NCBI RefSeq assembly: GCF_965638725.1
Contig: NC_134963.1
Coordinates: forward strand, 193,501 to 257,500
DNA: 64,000 nucleotides
Direction: 5' to 3'
Origin: Aptenodytes patagonicus
Lineage: Eukaryota > Chordata > Aves > Sphenisciformes > Spheniscidae
Shown here: positions 1 through 15,000 of the stretch, piece after piece
Layout of the letters: each line of letters opens with the position of its first letter
Position numbering within the stretch: position 1 is the first letter of the stretch
The notes under the pieces: model-generated
What the model saw: only the letters and a program-made list of their open reading frames with translations
Database searches by the model: none
Told to the model about the DNA's origin: nothing
Program-made: the position numbers and the translations under genes

Positions 1-1207
1 ATTAGAATTCATTAAATGTTGAAACCATCATAGGAATAAAGGATCAATAATAGGATGTGCAATTTTCAAAATTTAGCAGACCTGGAAAACTAGTGAAACA
101 GTAATACATGTATGGCAAAGCAGAATTTGCAGTGACATCCAGTGTATACACACACGCAAGGCAGTGACATTTGTGCAGTGCAAGATGAACGCTGCACACA
201 CAACAGAGAAGTTCTCAATTAGTGAAGACTTTTAAAAGTATAACTATCTCTAGCATATGACCCAAGATGAACATTTTAATTTCTACTGGGGAAGGACAGA
301 GAGAATTATATGCAGTTCATCAAGCTCTCTTGTTAAATAAGGTAGGGGTCAAAAGGCAAGAATTAATGAGCTCAATTTTAATTCTGCCAACACCTATTAG
401 GTGGCCTAACATGAACCATTTTGCTTCCCTCTGCGTAAAATGATTATGCATGGTGAGGAATAAAGCTGAATTAATACAATGTGAACACTAAATTTGTTAT
501 GCAGACAAGCAGAGATACAACAGAGATCTTTAGAATCCAAGAAGCATGAAGTCAGTTGGTTAACCTTATTTAACATAATAGCATAGAGATATAGTGTTTT
601 CAAATATAAAATAAGACACAAGCAACCTTTCTTGTGGATTTCTTTCCCCACAGAATTTAACCTGTGGAGCTCACCAGTACAGGCTGCTGAAATTTTAGAA
701 TGTAAAAACGTATAAAGTTTAACACAAGCAAATTCTCTGCAGTTTTATGTGCTCTGGTAGAGTGTCAGAGACTGAGCGACTTCCATTTCACATCAGGCAG
801 TGATTGTCACAGTTGGCTGAGGCATGTTACATATTTTACAAGGTGTTGCTGGTTCCTCTGAAACATCTGTAGTTGCTGCCAGATAATACATACAAAATGC
901 CTGACAGGCTACTGGACTTTTTTTTTACAATGCAATTCCTACTATTGAAGTCCACAGATGACACTGTCTCTCCAGACCATGAGCTGTTCGCAGCCTGTGT
1001 GTCAAAATAGGATTCCTCAGTACTGAGCACTATAGGAAGCAAATGCGCTTCAGCAGTTTGTTTTGTTTTTAAGTAAACACCAAGTCCAGAAGCCAAGTGC
1101 TAAAAGGAGAACATTAAGTGCAATCATACATAGGCATGATGTGAATAGAGCGTTTCTTTAAAATCCATCAGAGCTGCAGACAAGTAACACAGCATGGCAG
1201 GTCTCAC
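1..1207. other. HIRA intron 23 (part), no gene seen
   Basis: AT-rich intronic sequence downstream of exon 23. I searched it on the minus strand for the last HIRA exon(s) and did not find them. No repeat or RNA gene recognised. Confidence 0.6.
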
Positions 1208-4200
1208 CTTCATTAACTAGGTACCGTGCATAGATAAGGAGCCAGTGGCGATACTCATGACTGGATTGTAACATAAGTGCTGCTGCTATCTGGTTCTCCA
1301 GGTATGCAAGCGTTGTTTCTTGTTGCACTAAATGAGGCATGGAGAACAATCTTGCAGCTTGCCTTCCTGAACTACAAAACCAAAGAAAAATTAACATGCC
1401 AGCCATAAAATCAGATACTAGTTTAAGGAATATATATTTTTGTAGTACAAACTATTCTACACTTATCTTTCAGAGGCACCTAGGGCTTCCAGAGTTCAAG
1501 CTTTTAATGACAAAGTTTTCATAGCAAACTGCCTTCCCCAACACTGGACCATTTACAAGTATCAAGGTCCACAGAGGGTTTTCTGCCTCCTGTTCTTTTT
1601 CTCTTCCTTTCATCTGTCTTCTCTTTAAAAACACCTGCTTTTCAGTGACCAAGTGCTCCTAAATGTTTATAGGAAATTAAGATGACTGCTTTTACCTTTC
1701 TTTGTCCCTCACAGGTGAAATTCACGAAACAAACACAAGATATAAAGTTAGCCAGAAGCATTTAAAGGATTTCTTGCAAATAAATGTATTGTCATAAGAA
1801 GGCTAATTTGAAAAAAGCAACCAATTATTTCCTTTTTGAAAAAAACTGCTAATTTTTCAGTCTGATATTTTTTCTCTCTCAAAAAGTGTTGTTTGTTTAG
1901 ATTTCAAATATATTTCCCAATTAATTTCCCTTCCCCTCCCAAGAGAACAGCAATAAAATCATACAACTTCTTACAGTTTTTCTCACAAAAAAAAAAATTA
2001 AAACTCAGATGTGAAGGACAGAAATAGCACAGAAATCTGCCTGGGAAATCTAATTCAAATCCAGGTGACGATGGGCTATTGAATTCCCTACAGGAGTCTG
2101 CTCTGGCTCACACAATTCTCCCTGGTGATATTTTCAGATGTTAAAAATATGCATTAGATGACTAATCACTCAACTTTCTCAAAGACTTCATTAAATAGAT
2201 CCCTTGAGGGCAACTGAACTACTCAAAATTTGTAGGCCTACTCCAAAGCTGGTAAACTAAAAATTAAAATGTAAAACGTAAGAAGTTCAGTTTAGTTAAC
2301 CAAATATTACACATACAGAATTGTCAAATACTTTATCCATCCAATAAAGAAGAGCCTTAAAATGGTTAAGTTTAGAGCATGCTTTCTTGCCCTCCAAGCA
2401 ATCTCAAAATAACATTAAGATACAGACTGTAAATGTGCAAAGATTTAAAAAAAAAAAAAACCCAACCCAAAACAAAACCACTCTATGAGCTACTGATAAT
2501 TTTCAGTGCCATTAGCATCTTAAGAATTAACTCACTGATTCAAGCACATGAATAAATAATAGGAAAAAAAAGACAAACATGCTGATGAAACGAAGCAATT
2601 AAGTGCATACTTTGATGTTCGTCCCTGTATTACAGCTAAGGGCCCAGAACACAGCATGGCTTCTTGGGATGGTAAACTATTCCTGAAGTCTGCGCATTGT
2701 GCTAGGGAGTCCTGTTTGTCAGAAACAAGATTCCTGAAAAAAAGGAAACAAACAAAAACCAAGTTTGAGGAGAGTAGGTAGTGATATCAGGGGATCCAGC
2801 TCTGTTCTGCCTCAAAGCCTGACTTGTATTTTCCACAGATAACCGAAAAAATACCACTGAGGTGCTCAGGAATTCCACGGACCCCAACTGTTCCCACTCC
2901 ATGTGCAAATTCTGATTGTGCTGTCACGGAAATGTCCCTCCCACCCCCAAAGTTCACAACATTAATTGTATAATACAATTTATCATTAGTTTTGAAGGAA
3001 ATGAACTTTCTACTTGCCATTTTACATCTAATAAGAAGTCATGCCCCAGAACGAAGACTGGAGTGAACAGAGGCAACGGCTTTCTTGTTAAGAACTTGAT
3101 TTTACCTCATGTCAGGTCCCCCCACCCACTAGACAAGTCATCACAGATCACACATGTTGACAATTTTTCCCCTCCATTACAGCTATTCCTTCATATGGAG
3201 TGAGTTGACAGTTACAGCTGGCATTTCCACACTAATCAAGGATATAATTTTCACTGGTTTGAGATGCCAAGAGAATCAGTGGCTCAAACCAATGCTAAGT
3301 TTAGACCTCCAGATAGCTCAGAGGTAAAATGGCACAAATATTTAAAATGCCCTTTACTGCTTTATCATGTTTAAATTTGTATGATGACTAAAGGGATCGC
3401 TCTTTTATATATTTCCAAAGCTGTGGTACAAACTAAGAAACGACAGCAAATTCAGAATTATGGCTGAGAGCCTGTCCTCTGCTCCTTACTGACTGGGAAA
3501 ATTTCTGCATAATTTCTCAGTTTATCTGAAAAACAAATAAGGTGTTTTCTCTTTTCCAAAGGATTCACATCAAGTAGTTGACTAGTAACAATTATTCTAA
3601 GGAGGAATTAAAACAATAAGCCCTTTCATCAAGCATGCTCATTACACTAAGTACCACAATTATATTAAGACTGCAACATGGTTTTTTTTCCTCCTAGAAA
3701 GACAACAAAGAATCTGTTTTGGAAAGACACTGTAAATAATTTAACCATGGAAATTTTTTATGGGAACTTATGCCTTGACAGAAGTAAGAGAATCCATGGG
3801 GAAAGCCTATCTGATACCCAATAAGACACAGACTCTTATGTACCCTTTCCTTGTGTTTAGGACATCAGTAATGACTCTTCCATGGGAATTCTCTGAGGTA
3901 TAATGATTTCTTCACTCCTCCCCTACCTGACTTACTATCTTCATTAAACTTTTACATCTTGGAGACAAAGAGCTCTCTTCAAACTTGACTGGTCATCAGA
4001 TCCAAAAAAATATTAAGGAGTGACAGGGACTGACAAAGTCAGGCAGATACATGTTCAGGATTGGAGTGCATAGGTCTTATTTTCTCTGGAAAATGGGCAA
4101 AATAATTTTAACATGTCTGAACTTCCAACAAACCCCTGAAAATCATTTTGAAAATTTTTCCAGAACTGCATTCTTTTTCGTAAAAAAATGAATTTTAAGG

Positions 4201-7200
4201 CTAGATTGTCTTTAATCATTGCCAACTGCTTGACAGATTCAACTGATGCACATCAGCAAAAGTATATATAGATATATGTTAATAAATAAAAGAGTATGCA
4301 CCGTGTAGGAAAGAGTGATAAAGCTGTAGTTTAACTTCTTCATTTTTAAAACTTATTTTAAAACATAACAAATAATAAGAATGTAATAGAGTAAAGCCTA
4401 GACATACAATTAGTGAACTAAACCAAAACTAAGCCTGGCGCGTGATCCTACTCAGACTAACCTTCAAAATATAGGGTGAAACAGTAAATCAAAATACACG
4501 TCAGTCCAGCTGAGTTGTAAAAGCAGGAAATAATATATAACTTACCATGTAGAAAGAGAAGGATTAAAACAGTATGCCTTTCCATCGGACATGCTCATTA
4601 CAGGTATACCATGCTGAGTCAGCAAGATCTGAGAGACAGTTGCATCACTTCCTACAAGTCAAATCAGACCAAGGTATGGAGTCTTGCATAACATTCATAA
4701 TGGTAAAAAATGCTATCCACCATTAATTATCAGTCATAGCAACCAACAGAAAAAGGTTCAGTAAATGTTATCCTCAAGCACTTATAGGAAGGTCAAGGCA
4801 TAAGATAATGATGGTAAGCATCAGGCTCAGTGAAGTAGCATTAAAATCACTCTTTTGCAAAACACATTATCAATCTTGATACTGCAATTTGTACAGAACA
4901 TTGGCTTAATTGGAAACATTCTCCATACCTAGGGGCAATCTTCAGCAATTTTGCCACGTCTTCTGTAACCCAAGAAGCCTTTATCTTTCTTTTTCCCATT
5001 AAGTTAAAATTCTAAAAACGAGCATACTTAGAAAAGTGTGCTCTCCAAGAACATAGTATAAGTGGGATAGCTGGAGTTTCTCATTTCCCAGCATATCCCA
5101 TGCCCAGGGTTTGTGCATGTAACTTCTAATGAAGACATTTGCAAACTGCTAGTACAACTACTTCTCTAGGTAGTTTTGATTAGTACTGTATGGATTAAAG
5201 CTAAAACAGAAGCCAATATGCTCTGAGACACTGCTTTTTTGATAATTTGTTTTGTGCCAGACATTAGCAATGACAGAAACTGAAGATTTTGAAATAACGA
5301 ATTTGAGACAATCAGTTGTTGTTCATCATTAAGATAATATACATGCACACAGAGAAATTGCTGTAATAGCAGATTTACATAAAATATTTGGTTTGTGATC
5401 TTCACAACACTGAACCTTCACATTCAGAAGCAAGCCAGGATATAATAAGCTACAGATTCTTGTACAAGTCTGTTAACCGCTGATATTCTCATCTCAGTTA
5501 TTTCTACTGTATTTCAACATTGCCGATGACTTCCCTTTATTACACAATAACAAAGTAGATTTATTTGTTTAGGCTTTTCAGGTTTTGTAAAATTTCAGCA
5601 TATTCATAAATGGCACTAAATAGTACAGGTGGGCTCAAAGGTTGGTAAGTAAATGACCCTTTTTATTACCTGAAAATATTGTTTGCAAAGACTCATCTCT
5701 AACAATGGCTGTCTGCTTGTGAACATCCCTGAAAAAGACAAAAGAACAAGTCTGCAGTGTAAAAACAACTGTAAGCTCCAAAATCATTTAACAAATGCAC
5801 TTCTTCAATATTCATGACAAAGTGGTTTCTTTGGAGGAGTTTGGGTTTTTTCATTTTTACATTTTCTTCATTGCTTCGACAAAAAGATTTTGGCAAACTC
5901 AAACCCCTTACGGCAAGACAGAAGTCAGTAGCAGAGGACAACTTTTATACAGTTATTCGTCAGGAAACCTCATTACAGCTAAGCAAACACTAAGGATCCA
6001 AATAACTCCTTTAGGAGCTCTGACATGCATGAGGCATTAGATTAAATTCAACAACTGTAAACAAGTACTGCGGTTTTTATCTTGGTATCTTGAAGATGGC
6101 TAGAGTACTTCTAACTCTGAAACTCATGTACTTTATTGGCTAAGTATAATGGAAGTTGGAAATATCCGTATTTCTCCTTTTTCCCCCCTCAGTCCATTCC
6201 ATATGCATGACACAAGTCTATCCTAGGGAAGCTGTTTAAACTAGTAACTTCTAGCTGATCATCTATCTTCCTTCTAGAATCAAATTCAACATTATGGACC
6301 ATCCTAGAAAGGAAAAGAAACAGGGTTCAAGTCCTGCCCAATTAACTCTTCATATTATATCCAAAAATGGACTTGTGTTCAGACCCGATTTGGTTTAAGC
6401 CTCAGTTTCAACAGGAATGCATCAACACAATTGAACAGTTACCTATAAAAATCATCGCAGCCAGCTGCTGCAGCCTAATATGGTACTTACCAAACAGAGA
6501 GCATAGCAGCAGTGGTGAGAGCCATGATGTAAGAACCTGTGCAATGTAGGGTGGAAATGGGTGTATTCAATATTATAGGGGGAAGAAGGCGACGACCACA
6601 AGCTGAAAATACTGACAATGTTCGTTTCTCACAGGCTACACTTACAATCTCACTAAAAAACAAACAAACAAAAACCAAAAAGAAACATTTACATTTTGTC
6701 AAATGCAAGTAGCATAAAACCAGACTGATTTCTTAATTTATCATACAACTTGGGCTAATTCCCCAAAAGGTAACTATTACAGCTTTTAAAAAAATCCTGG
6801 GTACCAAAGGAAAAGTTCAAAAAGCACACAGATTATCTATAGATGCGTTCTATGCCTCCTTAATTTGGTTATAACTATGATGGTCTAAGGAGATGGGCAG
6901 AAGGTTTGCAGGCCGAGATAGTATCTTTTATTTGACCAAGTGGCATTGCTGGAAATATCAGTAACGCTTTTGGGTATACACAAGCTCTTCTTCAGGCCTG
7001 AATTTGTATTTAGCTTTAAAATCCATTGCTTCTTTTTCAGACCTGCACAAAGCATTATATGTCTGCAAGCTTGTCTAATTTTTTCAACTATGCAAGCCTG
7101 TGTAATAAAAGCTATTACTACTAACTACAAATACTAACAACTTAAGGGTGTTACTAGAGAATCAGCATAAAACTCAAGTTAAAAAAAATGTTTCAAAAAA

Positions 7201-9010
7201 ATTCTGACAAATAGTGAATCTCATGGCTCAGGCTTCAGAAACATACTTTCAATTTAAACTCTGAGGTTGGAACTAAGCAAAGTTGAGAAAAATAAAGAGA
7301 AAAAATATCAAAAGACTCAGGAAAACACTTCAACGTCACAAAACATCCTGTTTCAAATTTTTCATTCTTTAGTAGGTAGCACTTGAACAACTGTCACTTA
7401 CCATGATTTAGTCCACTTTAATGGAGAAGTTTAAAGGAGAAATGTAAATACACAGGAAAATAGTTGTACCTGGCTAATGAGAATTTGTGATGCTTTAAGA
7501 CTGCATAGAGCTAATACTTGGAGTGAAACTGGTCTTAAGAGTAAGAGCAGTACATATTTTTATCCACAAAACATTTATTAAGCAAGATTGTGTAAAAATT
7601 ACAATGGAGAGTGATAAAACCAGCAAATAGCAGTAGTCAACAGAAATAAGTCAGAATCCCTACAAAAAACTCCACAGGATAAGCGTTTAAAAGCATCAAT
7701 GTATTAGACCAGGTTAGCTAGAAGAGAAATAGCACACCTTGAGCCAAGCACAAAGAATCACAAAAATCCCTAATAGAAGTGATCCAGTTAATATTTTTAG
7801 AGTCTCTGCTTATTTGTAAATATGTGGGTTTAGGGCTAATTAAGTTTCTGTAAAGTGTACTTTTGTATCCCTAAAAATGTCTTCTGGCCTTCAGGACTAC
7901 TTATCTTCTGCAGGCTCCCACTTCCTCCAAAATGTACTCTCTTACCAGCTTCCCGCTGCAGTGACAATTCGACTGGTGAGGACTGTCTCCCATTCCTTTC
8001 CTTCTCGATTACACTTTAACCTGCTCAACTTTGAACCTCCCACTGTGGTCATTTCATTCTCCACTTCAAGGTACATTGATGGATCTGAACTTATCTGAAA
8101 AATAAAAAATAAAATACTTTTTGGAAGAGGAAAATAACTACTTAAAAAAGCAGCAACTACTATTAGATCCAAAACAATGCCGACGTTAAGAATGGATTTA
8201 AGTATGGCATTCTCTGTTTAAAATGGCTTCAAAATACACTGTGGTACTTCAAAAGCAGCAGACCTCTGAAAATCAGTCTTGGCTAGAACACAAATAATTT
8301 CCTTGTATTCGGGGCATAAGAATGAAGAAAGGTTGTGCTATTCTGTGCTTCCTAATTAAGGGCACCAGATCAAGTCTAGATGTGCCCAGTCTCCCTACAA
8401 TCTTGCAATTAGAACCAGACTACCACAACCTAAGCACGCAGAAAAATTATTTCATAAATACCTAAAGTAATACTATTTGCCAGTCTCTTCAGATGTAGAG
8501 CATCTCCAGAGCGCTCTCAGAAAACACTTTTTTTTTTTCTCTTCAGCAGTGTACTACCAACACAACCGTAATAATAATGCAGCAGTTACTCCTGTCAGAC
8601 CCTCTTATCTTTATGACACACTTTGGTTAACCAGGAGGAGGGACTGATGAACCAGAGGTACTCCTCTTGGAAGTTTAGCTAGTTCCGAAATGTCCTATTT
8701 TTAGCTGATTTGCCATTAACTTTTCTCATATAGACATATTCTTAGAAGCTGAAGTATACCATCTTGCTTGCTTGAACAAATACACATATTCAAATGTTAA
8801 TTTATCAAAGGATCCTGAATAATCTAAAAATATATTAAAAAAAACCAACAGGATTTTTTTTTTTTTAAAAGTATTAAGCTTTTTTCCCCCTTATAGTCCA
8901 CTTACTTGCAAAGTAAACGATTTCTGTGGGATTGGGGTTGGCAGTTTAAGTGCTAATGCTGGTGCCGAGATACAAGCAGCATCCTTCTCAGAGGCCAGTG
9001 TAGCTGGGGA
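1208..9010 (-). CDS. HIRA: HIRA exons 17-23: C-terminal HIRA domain (partial)
   Basis: Exons in transcript order: 8906-9010, 7946-8094, 6491-6652, 5670-5728, 4546-4651, 2611-2733, 1208-1371. The region corresponds to the conserved HIRA C-terminal domain that in human binds CABIN1 and mediates homo-trimerisation. Recognisable blocks include [20 protein letters not shown] (exon 18), [17 protein letters not shown] (exon 19), [15 protein letters not shown]-like sequence in exon 21, [20 protein letters not shown] (exon 22) and [20 protein letters not shown] (exon 23). Phases close at every junction. Exon 20 (59 nt) is the least conserved compared with human ([19 protein letters not shown]). A second, degenerate exon-21-like sequence lies in intron 21 (see 3597-3693). 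Confidence 0.95.
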
Positions 9011-12000
9011 CTGTAAAAAAAAAAAATTGCAAAAGTGGTTAAATTTTTCCATTACATAAAATTTAAAACCAAAGATATTCTATAATATAGATTGAATTTG
9101 AAAGAGAAAACCTTTTTTTAAAAAATTCCAAATAATGCCAATTGCAAATATTAATCATTTTCAGATTAGTTGTATAAACACAAATTTTTTAATATAGCTT
9201 CTAAGAATTAAAAAACCAAAACAAACTAGATGGTGTGGTTTTTTGGTTTTTTGTTTTGTTTTGTTTTTTTACAGACCCCCTCCACCTTTCAGCTGGAACT
9301 AATTAATGGAAATTCTGGTATATTGCATGGAAAAGCTGAGCTCTGAATACTGAAAAGAGAAGGATCTATACGGCCTAAAATGATGGGAACTCTAATACAA
9401 CTTACTACTTCATGGTTCCTAGGAAAGTCATAACTATTTGAGCCATCATATCCAAGTCACTCTTTTGTGCGTGGGCCACTCTCCATCAAAGAACATCAAA
9501 TGCTAATGGTGTTTCATTTTATTCTACACAGTCATTTGCAGGCTATCACTACTTCGCATGCTGGTACTGTTTAGTAAGTAGCTGCATATTTATATAAAGG
9601 ATGGACACATTTGCCACACCACGTGCATCTGCTTTTTATAATCTTAAAGTTTAAAAAGAGGCAAGGAAGAGGGATGGCTAAAAATTCTGAGTGACTTCCC
9701 TGACTTGATGGAACAAGTCAACATGGGACTGACTTTATTAAATGAATACTGAAAGCTACAATGAATCTTATTTATTTCACCTGAACAGTTAAAGTTACTG
9801 GTACAAGTCTGGAGTCTTTTCGAGGCCTTCCTTTTTTCTTCTTTTCTACCGTTTCGCCCTCAAGTTCCAGTTTCCGTTTGGGTGCGCTGAGTGGTTTAGC
9901 AGCTGGAATCTTCTCTTCACTGTCACTGCTGCTCTCCAGAATATCCTTGGGCTTACTGTCTTTAATTAAATTCTGATCCTTCAGTCTGAGCAAGTAAAAA
10001 AAAAAAAAAAAGAAAAATAAAAAAGTATTTCACATTTTATATAAGCTGATTCCAAAAGCTGCCACATACCCTACGCACTGCATTCTTGTAGGTAAGAAGA
10101 TACATTCTTAGCCTTGTTTGAGTGTATTTCAATATGCACAAAGGCAAGGAGGAAGCTAAAGAGGTATGGCAAATCCTCCACCAAAGTACAATGTGCAATA
10201 TATATGTAAGCTGATCAGACATATTCTCTCCTTTAAAAAAAAATTAATCAAACTAGCAGTTAGCAAATGGATAAAGCTGTAAATAACAACTTTATTGTAG
10301 CATTCAGTTCCAATTACAATCAGATCTCTCTCCCTGGGTTGATACAAATAATTCAGCACTCTGTAAGATGCAAGAGTAGTTAATCTTTTCCCTCCAATGG
10401 ACATTACACTTTCTGCTTCCTCATGCAGAACTTCATTTGTCAGTCTGTTGTCTATCCCCAAAAGTTGTCCTATTCAGTTCTGACTACTGTAAGAAAGATG
10501 CATATCTGCAAACCATACAAATGACCTCACTGTTCCATTTTCCATTTCAGGAATACAATATAACTAAAGAAGACAAAGTACAAATCCCTGTGAACTCTTT
10601 TGTTAACCATTATACACTAAAATAGGTTATTTAATCATACTCTTCCCATTCCCTCCAATAGCTGGTTATTAACTCACAACAATGTTTTACCACTTATTCC
10701 ATAACCACTTGGCTTCCTAGAGATATCTTGCATAACCCAAACCTTTTTTCTTTGGCATCTGAATTATGCCAAACAATACAATACACTTTTATCCATACTT
10801 TACTGACACATTAGAAGCAATTATGAGAGTAATTTAATACATCTTTCTTCTGCATCATATGGTTAAACTCTTTGATATAAAAATATTGAGGTATTTAGTA
10901 AAAACACATTTTATTGATAATAAGTTGGGGAACTACGTACTTCTTTCTCAAGACTGCTATTTTTTCTATTATGTGTTTTGGTGAAGCAGGAATGCTTATG
11001 CCATAACACACTATGTCACAAAACCAAAGGCTTTCTTGTTTTTTTTTAAAAATCATGTGGATCCAGAGCCAAAAACCCTTAAAAATCAAAGCGTCTTCTC
11101 TGCATGCCTTCAAGGCATAAAACTGAAATACATCTGCAGCTATTATGATAGGCCCTCTGCAGACATGTATGGTAATTTATCTTGAAGTAAATCTCACTCT
11201 TGTATAAAGATGCAGGCTGGCTATTTTTGTCTTCTAAGGAGCACAGATGCATGCAGCCACACATGGAGGCACACGCACACACAGCCTCTTGTAACGATAG
11301 TTTTAACTCGGAATATTTTGAGGAGTCTTCTTGATCCCAAATGCCAGAGACAAATGTACAAAGGGATATTGCCAGCAAAGAATTTACCTATTCACAGCCG
11401 TCTCCTTCCTTCCAATTGTGGAAGAGACCCAAGACAATTTCTAGAGTGCCAGCATCATGACATCCACACCACAGAGAATCAGCATTTTAACTCTCTACAT
11501 TACTATCCTTTTTTTTTTTGCCCCCAGGCTATGCCTTACCTGTCCGCAACAGTCTGATTTGTATTTGTTACAACAGCAGTCCCTGAGGTGGCTTTGGATC
11601 GTTCTGTAAATCTAGAATCAAATGCTTTCATAGGTTCAATCTTGGATGGAGTTGTCAACACAGAGGAAGATGATGCAGGAGGAGCAGCTGAGGCAGAGGT
11701 AGCATTTACACTGTCAGTAAAAGGGACAAGAAAACAAGGATTGAAAGAAATTTAATATTGGTAATCTGCATCACTCATAACAACTAGCTAGCATTCATTA
11801 TACTGGCCAGAAACTATATTGAAAACCTTTCACTCAAGTACATACATGAATTGTGATACGCTTTTTCCCCTTCCATGCATCAGTATCTTGCGAGCTTTGC
11901 CTACTCTCAAAAGCTGTTTATGATACATCTCAGAGCTAAGAGCTTCATGTGGCTGCATAGATACATCTAGATTAAAAGACCGTAATTCATTCATTATGTA

Positions 12001-15000
12001 CTTTTAACTCAGGAATGAAATGATACTTTCAGCTGGTACTTACATACCCAAAGGGAAAGGATCACTATCTTAACTGATGGCTGGAGTTCCTGGTTTTACC
12101 CCTTGTTCAGGTTACCAAATACTTTCCGTTACAAGATTATATTCCACTGTTTATCAATCAAACAATTTGGGCTGAAACAATTCATGCCAGGTTTTCATTT
12201 TGTTGTTGTTGAATTCAAACTAATTATTAGGCCTTTCCAAGCATAACTCTAAGGCAAAGGAATGTGTTTTCCCCATACTAAAGCATTCCAGGTATCTGTT
12301 ATTTGAATAGCTGTTTACTTTAGAGATTTTTCAATTCATTCAGAGAATGAATTGAAAGAATGGCTCTAAGATAACTGATGTTTGTACTAAAAAGCTATTA
12401 GAAGTCCAATTTCCAAAGAAAATGAGACTTAATAGTTTCATCTGTCAATCATTTCTCATAGTCTACCCACTCATTTTTTAATCTGTGGCTAATTTCAACT
12501 AAATTTGATGGAGTGGTAGAGGTTCCAGTGACACTGTGCTCTTACAAACGCTATAAAAACACATTGAGAAGAAACCAAGTCAGTGTTACCACTGAGGGAA
12601 AAGCAAGTAAAATTTAGCTGTTCCATAATTAATTTGAAAGACAGACCGGCCAATCAGTGTATGAGCATTGACAAGTCAATGTCACTGTGCTCTGATGGGA
12701 TTGCTACACAGGGAAAAAGTACTACCATGTTTGAAGAGAGATCTACAGGACACAGGACAGAATGTGATGGAAAACAGGCTTCATTACTTCCATTGCTGGA
12801 AAACCTTCTATTATTTACTAATAGCGACCCAGTAATCTATAAAGCAAGTCAATTTGTTAGAGCATTAGCCATCAACCTCATTGCGTTGAAATTCATTTCC
12901 AGAACTATGCATATGGATTTATTCATTACTGATTTATCACCATTTAAAGTAACCAAATACTAATAAAATCTTGATGTTTTCAGGAATGTTAGATTCTTGA
13001 TGTTTTGAGGTAAGGAAACCACTTTAATAATTGCGTGATTACATAACTGTAAATGAGAATTAAAAACTAAATGGAGTCATATAAATTAAAAACAAAACTG
13101 CAGATACTGACCCATCTTTATTGGCTGCATCATCTGTTGGTTTTATACTGGCTGCTGTTGGCTCTACAGAAGGCTTTGAAGTATTAAGGGAATTTGCTGC
13201 GTTAGAATCTAATGACATGAGCTGCTGGTTACTTTGAGAAGACATCATTGAGCCAGAAAGAGATCCAGATATTGGGATGCTATTGAAAAATGCTGTAGAA
13301 AAATCCCTAAGCAAAAAGACAAACAACAAATATATTTCTCAAAAACACTTTACAAATAATTGAAAAAGGGTAATTTTAACTAAACTATTTATTCCATCCT
13401 TCCCTTTTCCACATGTGGATACTCATATACAACCTAAATAAACCACCAACACCTAACTTTGCAGAGTTGTTTCTCGTATACAAAGGACGATAAAGCCAGT
13501 ATTAATGTAGATATGAACCTGCGATACATTAGAGTGTTGTTCACTCATCTATAATGGTAGATAATGAGAATTAGCCTTACCTATTAGAAGTGAGATCTAA
13601 TAGCTAAGAGAACATAGGTTGAAACTATATTCTGTAAGTACACACAAGGTATTTCCAGCAAGTGCTTTAGATGCCATAAGATTAAAATAAGTCAGAATTC
13701 TTAGTTTGCGTCAGAAAAAAGGAAAAAAAAAAAAGATAAAAAGGTAAAGAAGGATTTTAAAGACCACTTCCAAACGTACCCAGTGTCCAGCTGAGCTATG
13801 CAGAGAGGCGTGATCCTTCTCCGACCATCTGCTGTTCGTGTTTCAACTTGTTTTTTTAAGAGATTCTGTTAGGAAATATATTTCATCATTATTTCTGATA
13901 AATAGGAGATGCTTTTTTTCTTTTTCTTTTTTTCCCAACTGACAAGAATAGGTGTATTAGATGTAAGATGTTCCTCAATTAAAAATCTGTTAACAAAGAT
14001 TTTTTTTCCATATTGTCTTTGAACCATGCTACTATTGCATAAATAGAATCAATCTACATTTTTATTAATACAAGTTATTTTAATGCCACAACTTCTTTTT
14101 GACCAATAGTAGGTGTTTTTTAAGTAGAAGTTCATATAGTACAAAGTACAATAGAATTCTGATTCTCTCCACATTAGAGAGTCAAGTCCGAAACATTCTC
14201 ATCTGTGCGCACTGAATCTTTCATTAGAAGTTGTGTTCTATGTTTAGGGGAGAATTAAATAATGCTTTCAACCTCCTTCACTGAGAAACCGAAGCACAGT
14301 TCTACAATTGGACTGTTATTAGCTACCTTTGGTTTCCTTTCTGCACACCGAGAATTTAGCACACATCATAGAAGTATCCACAAGCCTTTTTCTGCATAGT
14401 CTTACTTCTGCTTAGAAGTATTTTAACTTTTCAAAAAATCCCAGTAATGTCAACTGGACCATTCGTGGGTTGAAAGGTGCCATTCAACACGGATAAGGAA
14501 GCGGAAATTGGTTTTATCATAAGCAGTTTGGTATTTATCGGCTTAGCACTTGACACTATAAAGTGACTATCCAAGAACACCTACCTTTCTAATGTCCTCC
14601 AAACTCTCCCCATTAACCATGCTTGCCACTTTGGGAGCTGCTGTCACAGTCCCAGATGCTTCCCTAATTGACACGTTCTTCTGCTCCACCTGCTGCTGTT
14701 GCTGTCTCTGTTGATACTTGAGCATCTCTGGATTCTCAATAATGGTGGTAGACAACTGAGCTTCAGTCATTATAGCTAGGCTTTTACCATAGGTGGACTG
14801 ATGAATGTTGCTCTGTGGGCGTTAAAAATGTATCACACAAAAAGAGTGACTACAACTGCTAGCATGACATCACTAATTGTAATGTAATAGAATCACAAAA
14901 ATCTAATGGAATCCATAAAATGCAAATGCCCTCTGTATCATTTATACACTACAGATTTTTTTTTCTTTATATTTTCAGCTAACTCTAAATCAATACATAA

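Noticed and set aside
6321-6340. tRNA B-box-like sequence GGTTCAAGTCC
   Set aside because: No A box or cloverleaf stems upstream and no T-run terminator in place; a tRNA gene cannot be drawn.
12583-12963. 126-codon plus-strand frame in a HIRA intron
   Set aside because: No recognisable motif, no splice context, AT-rich composition of intron; likely chance.
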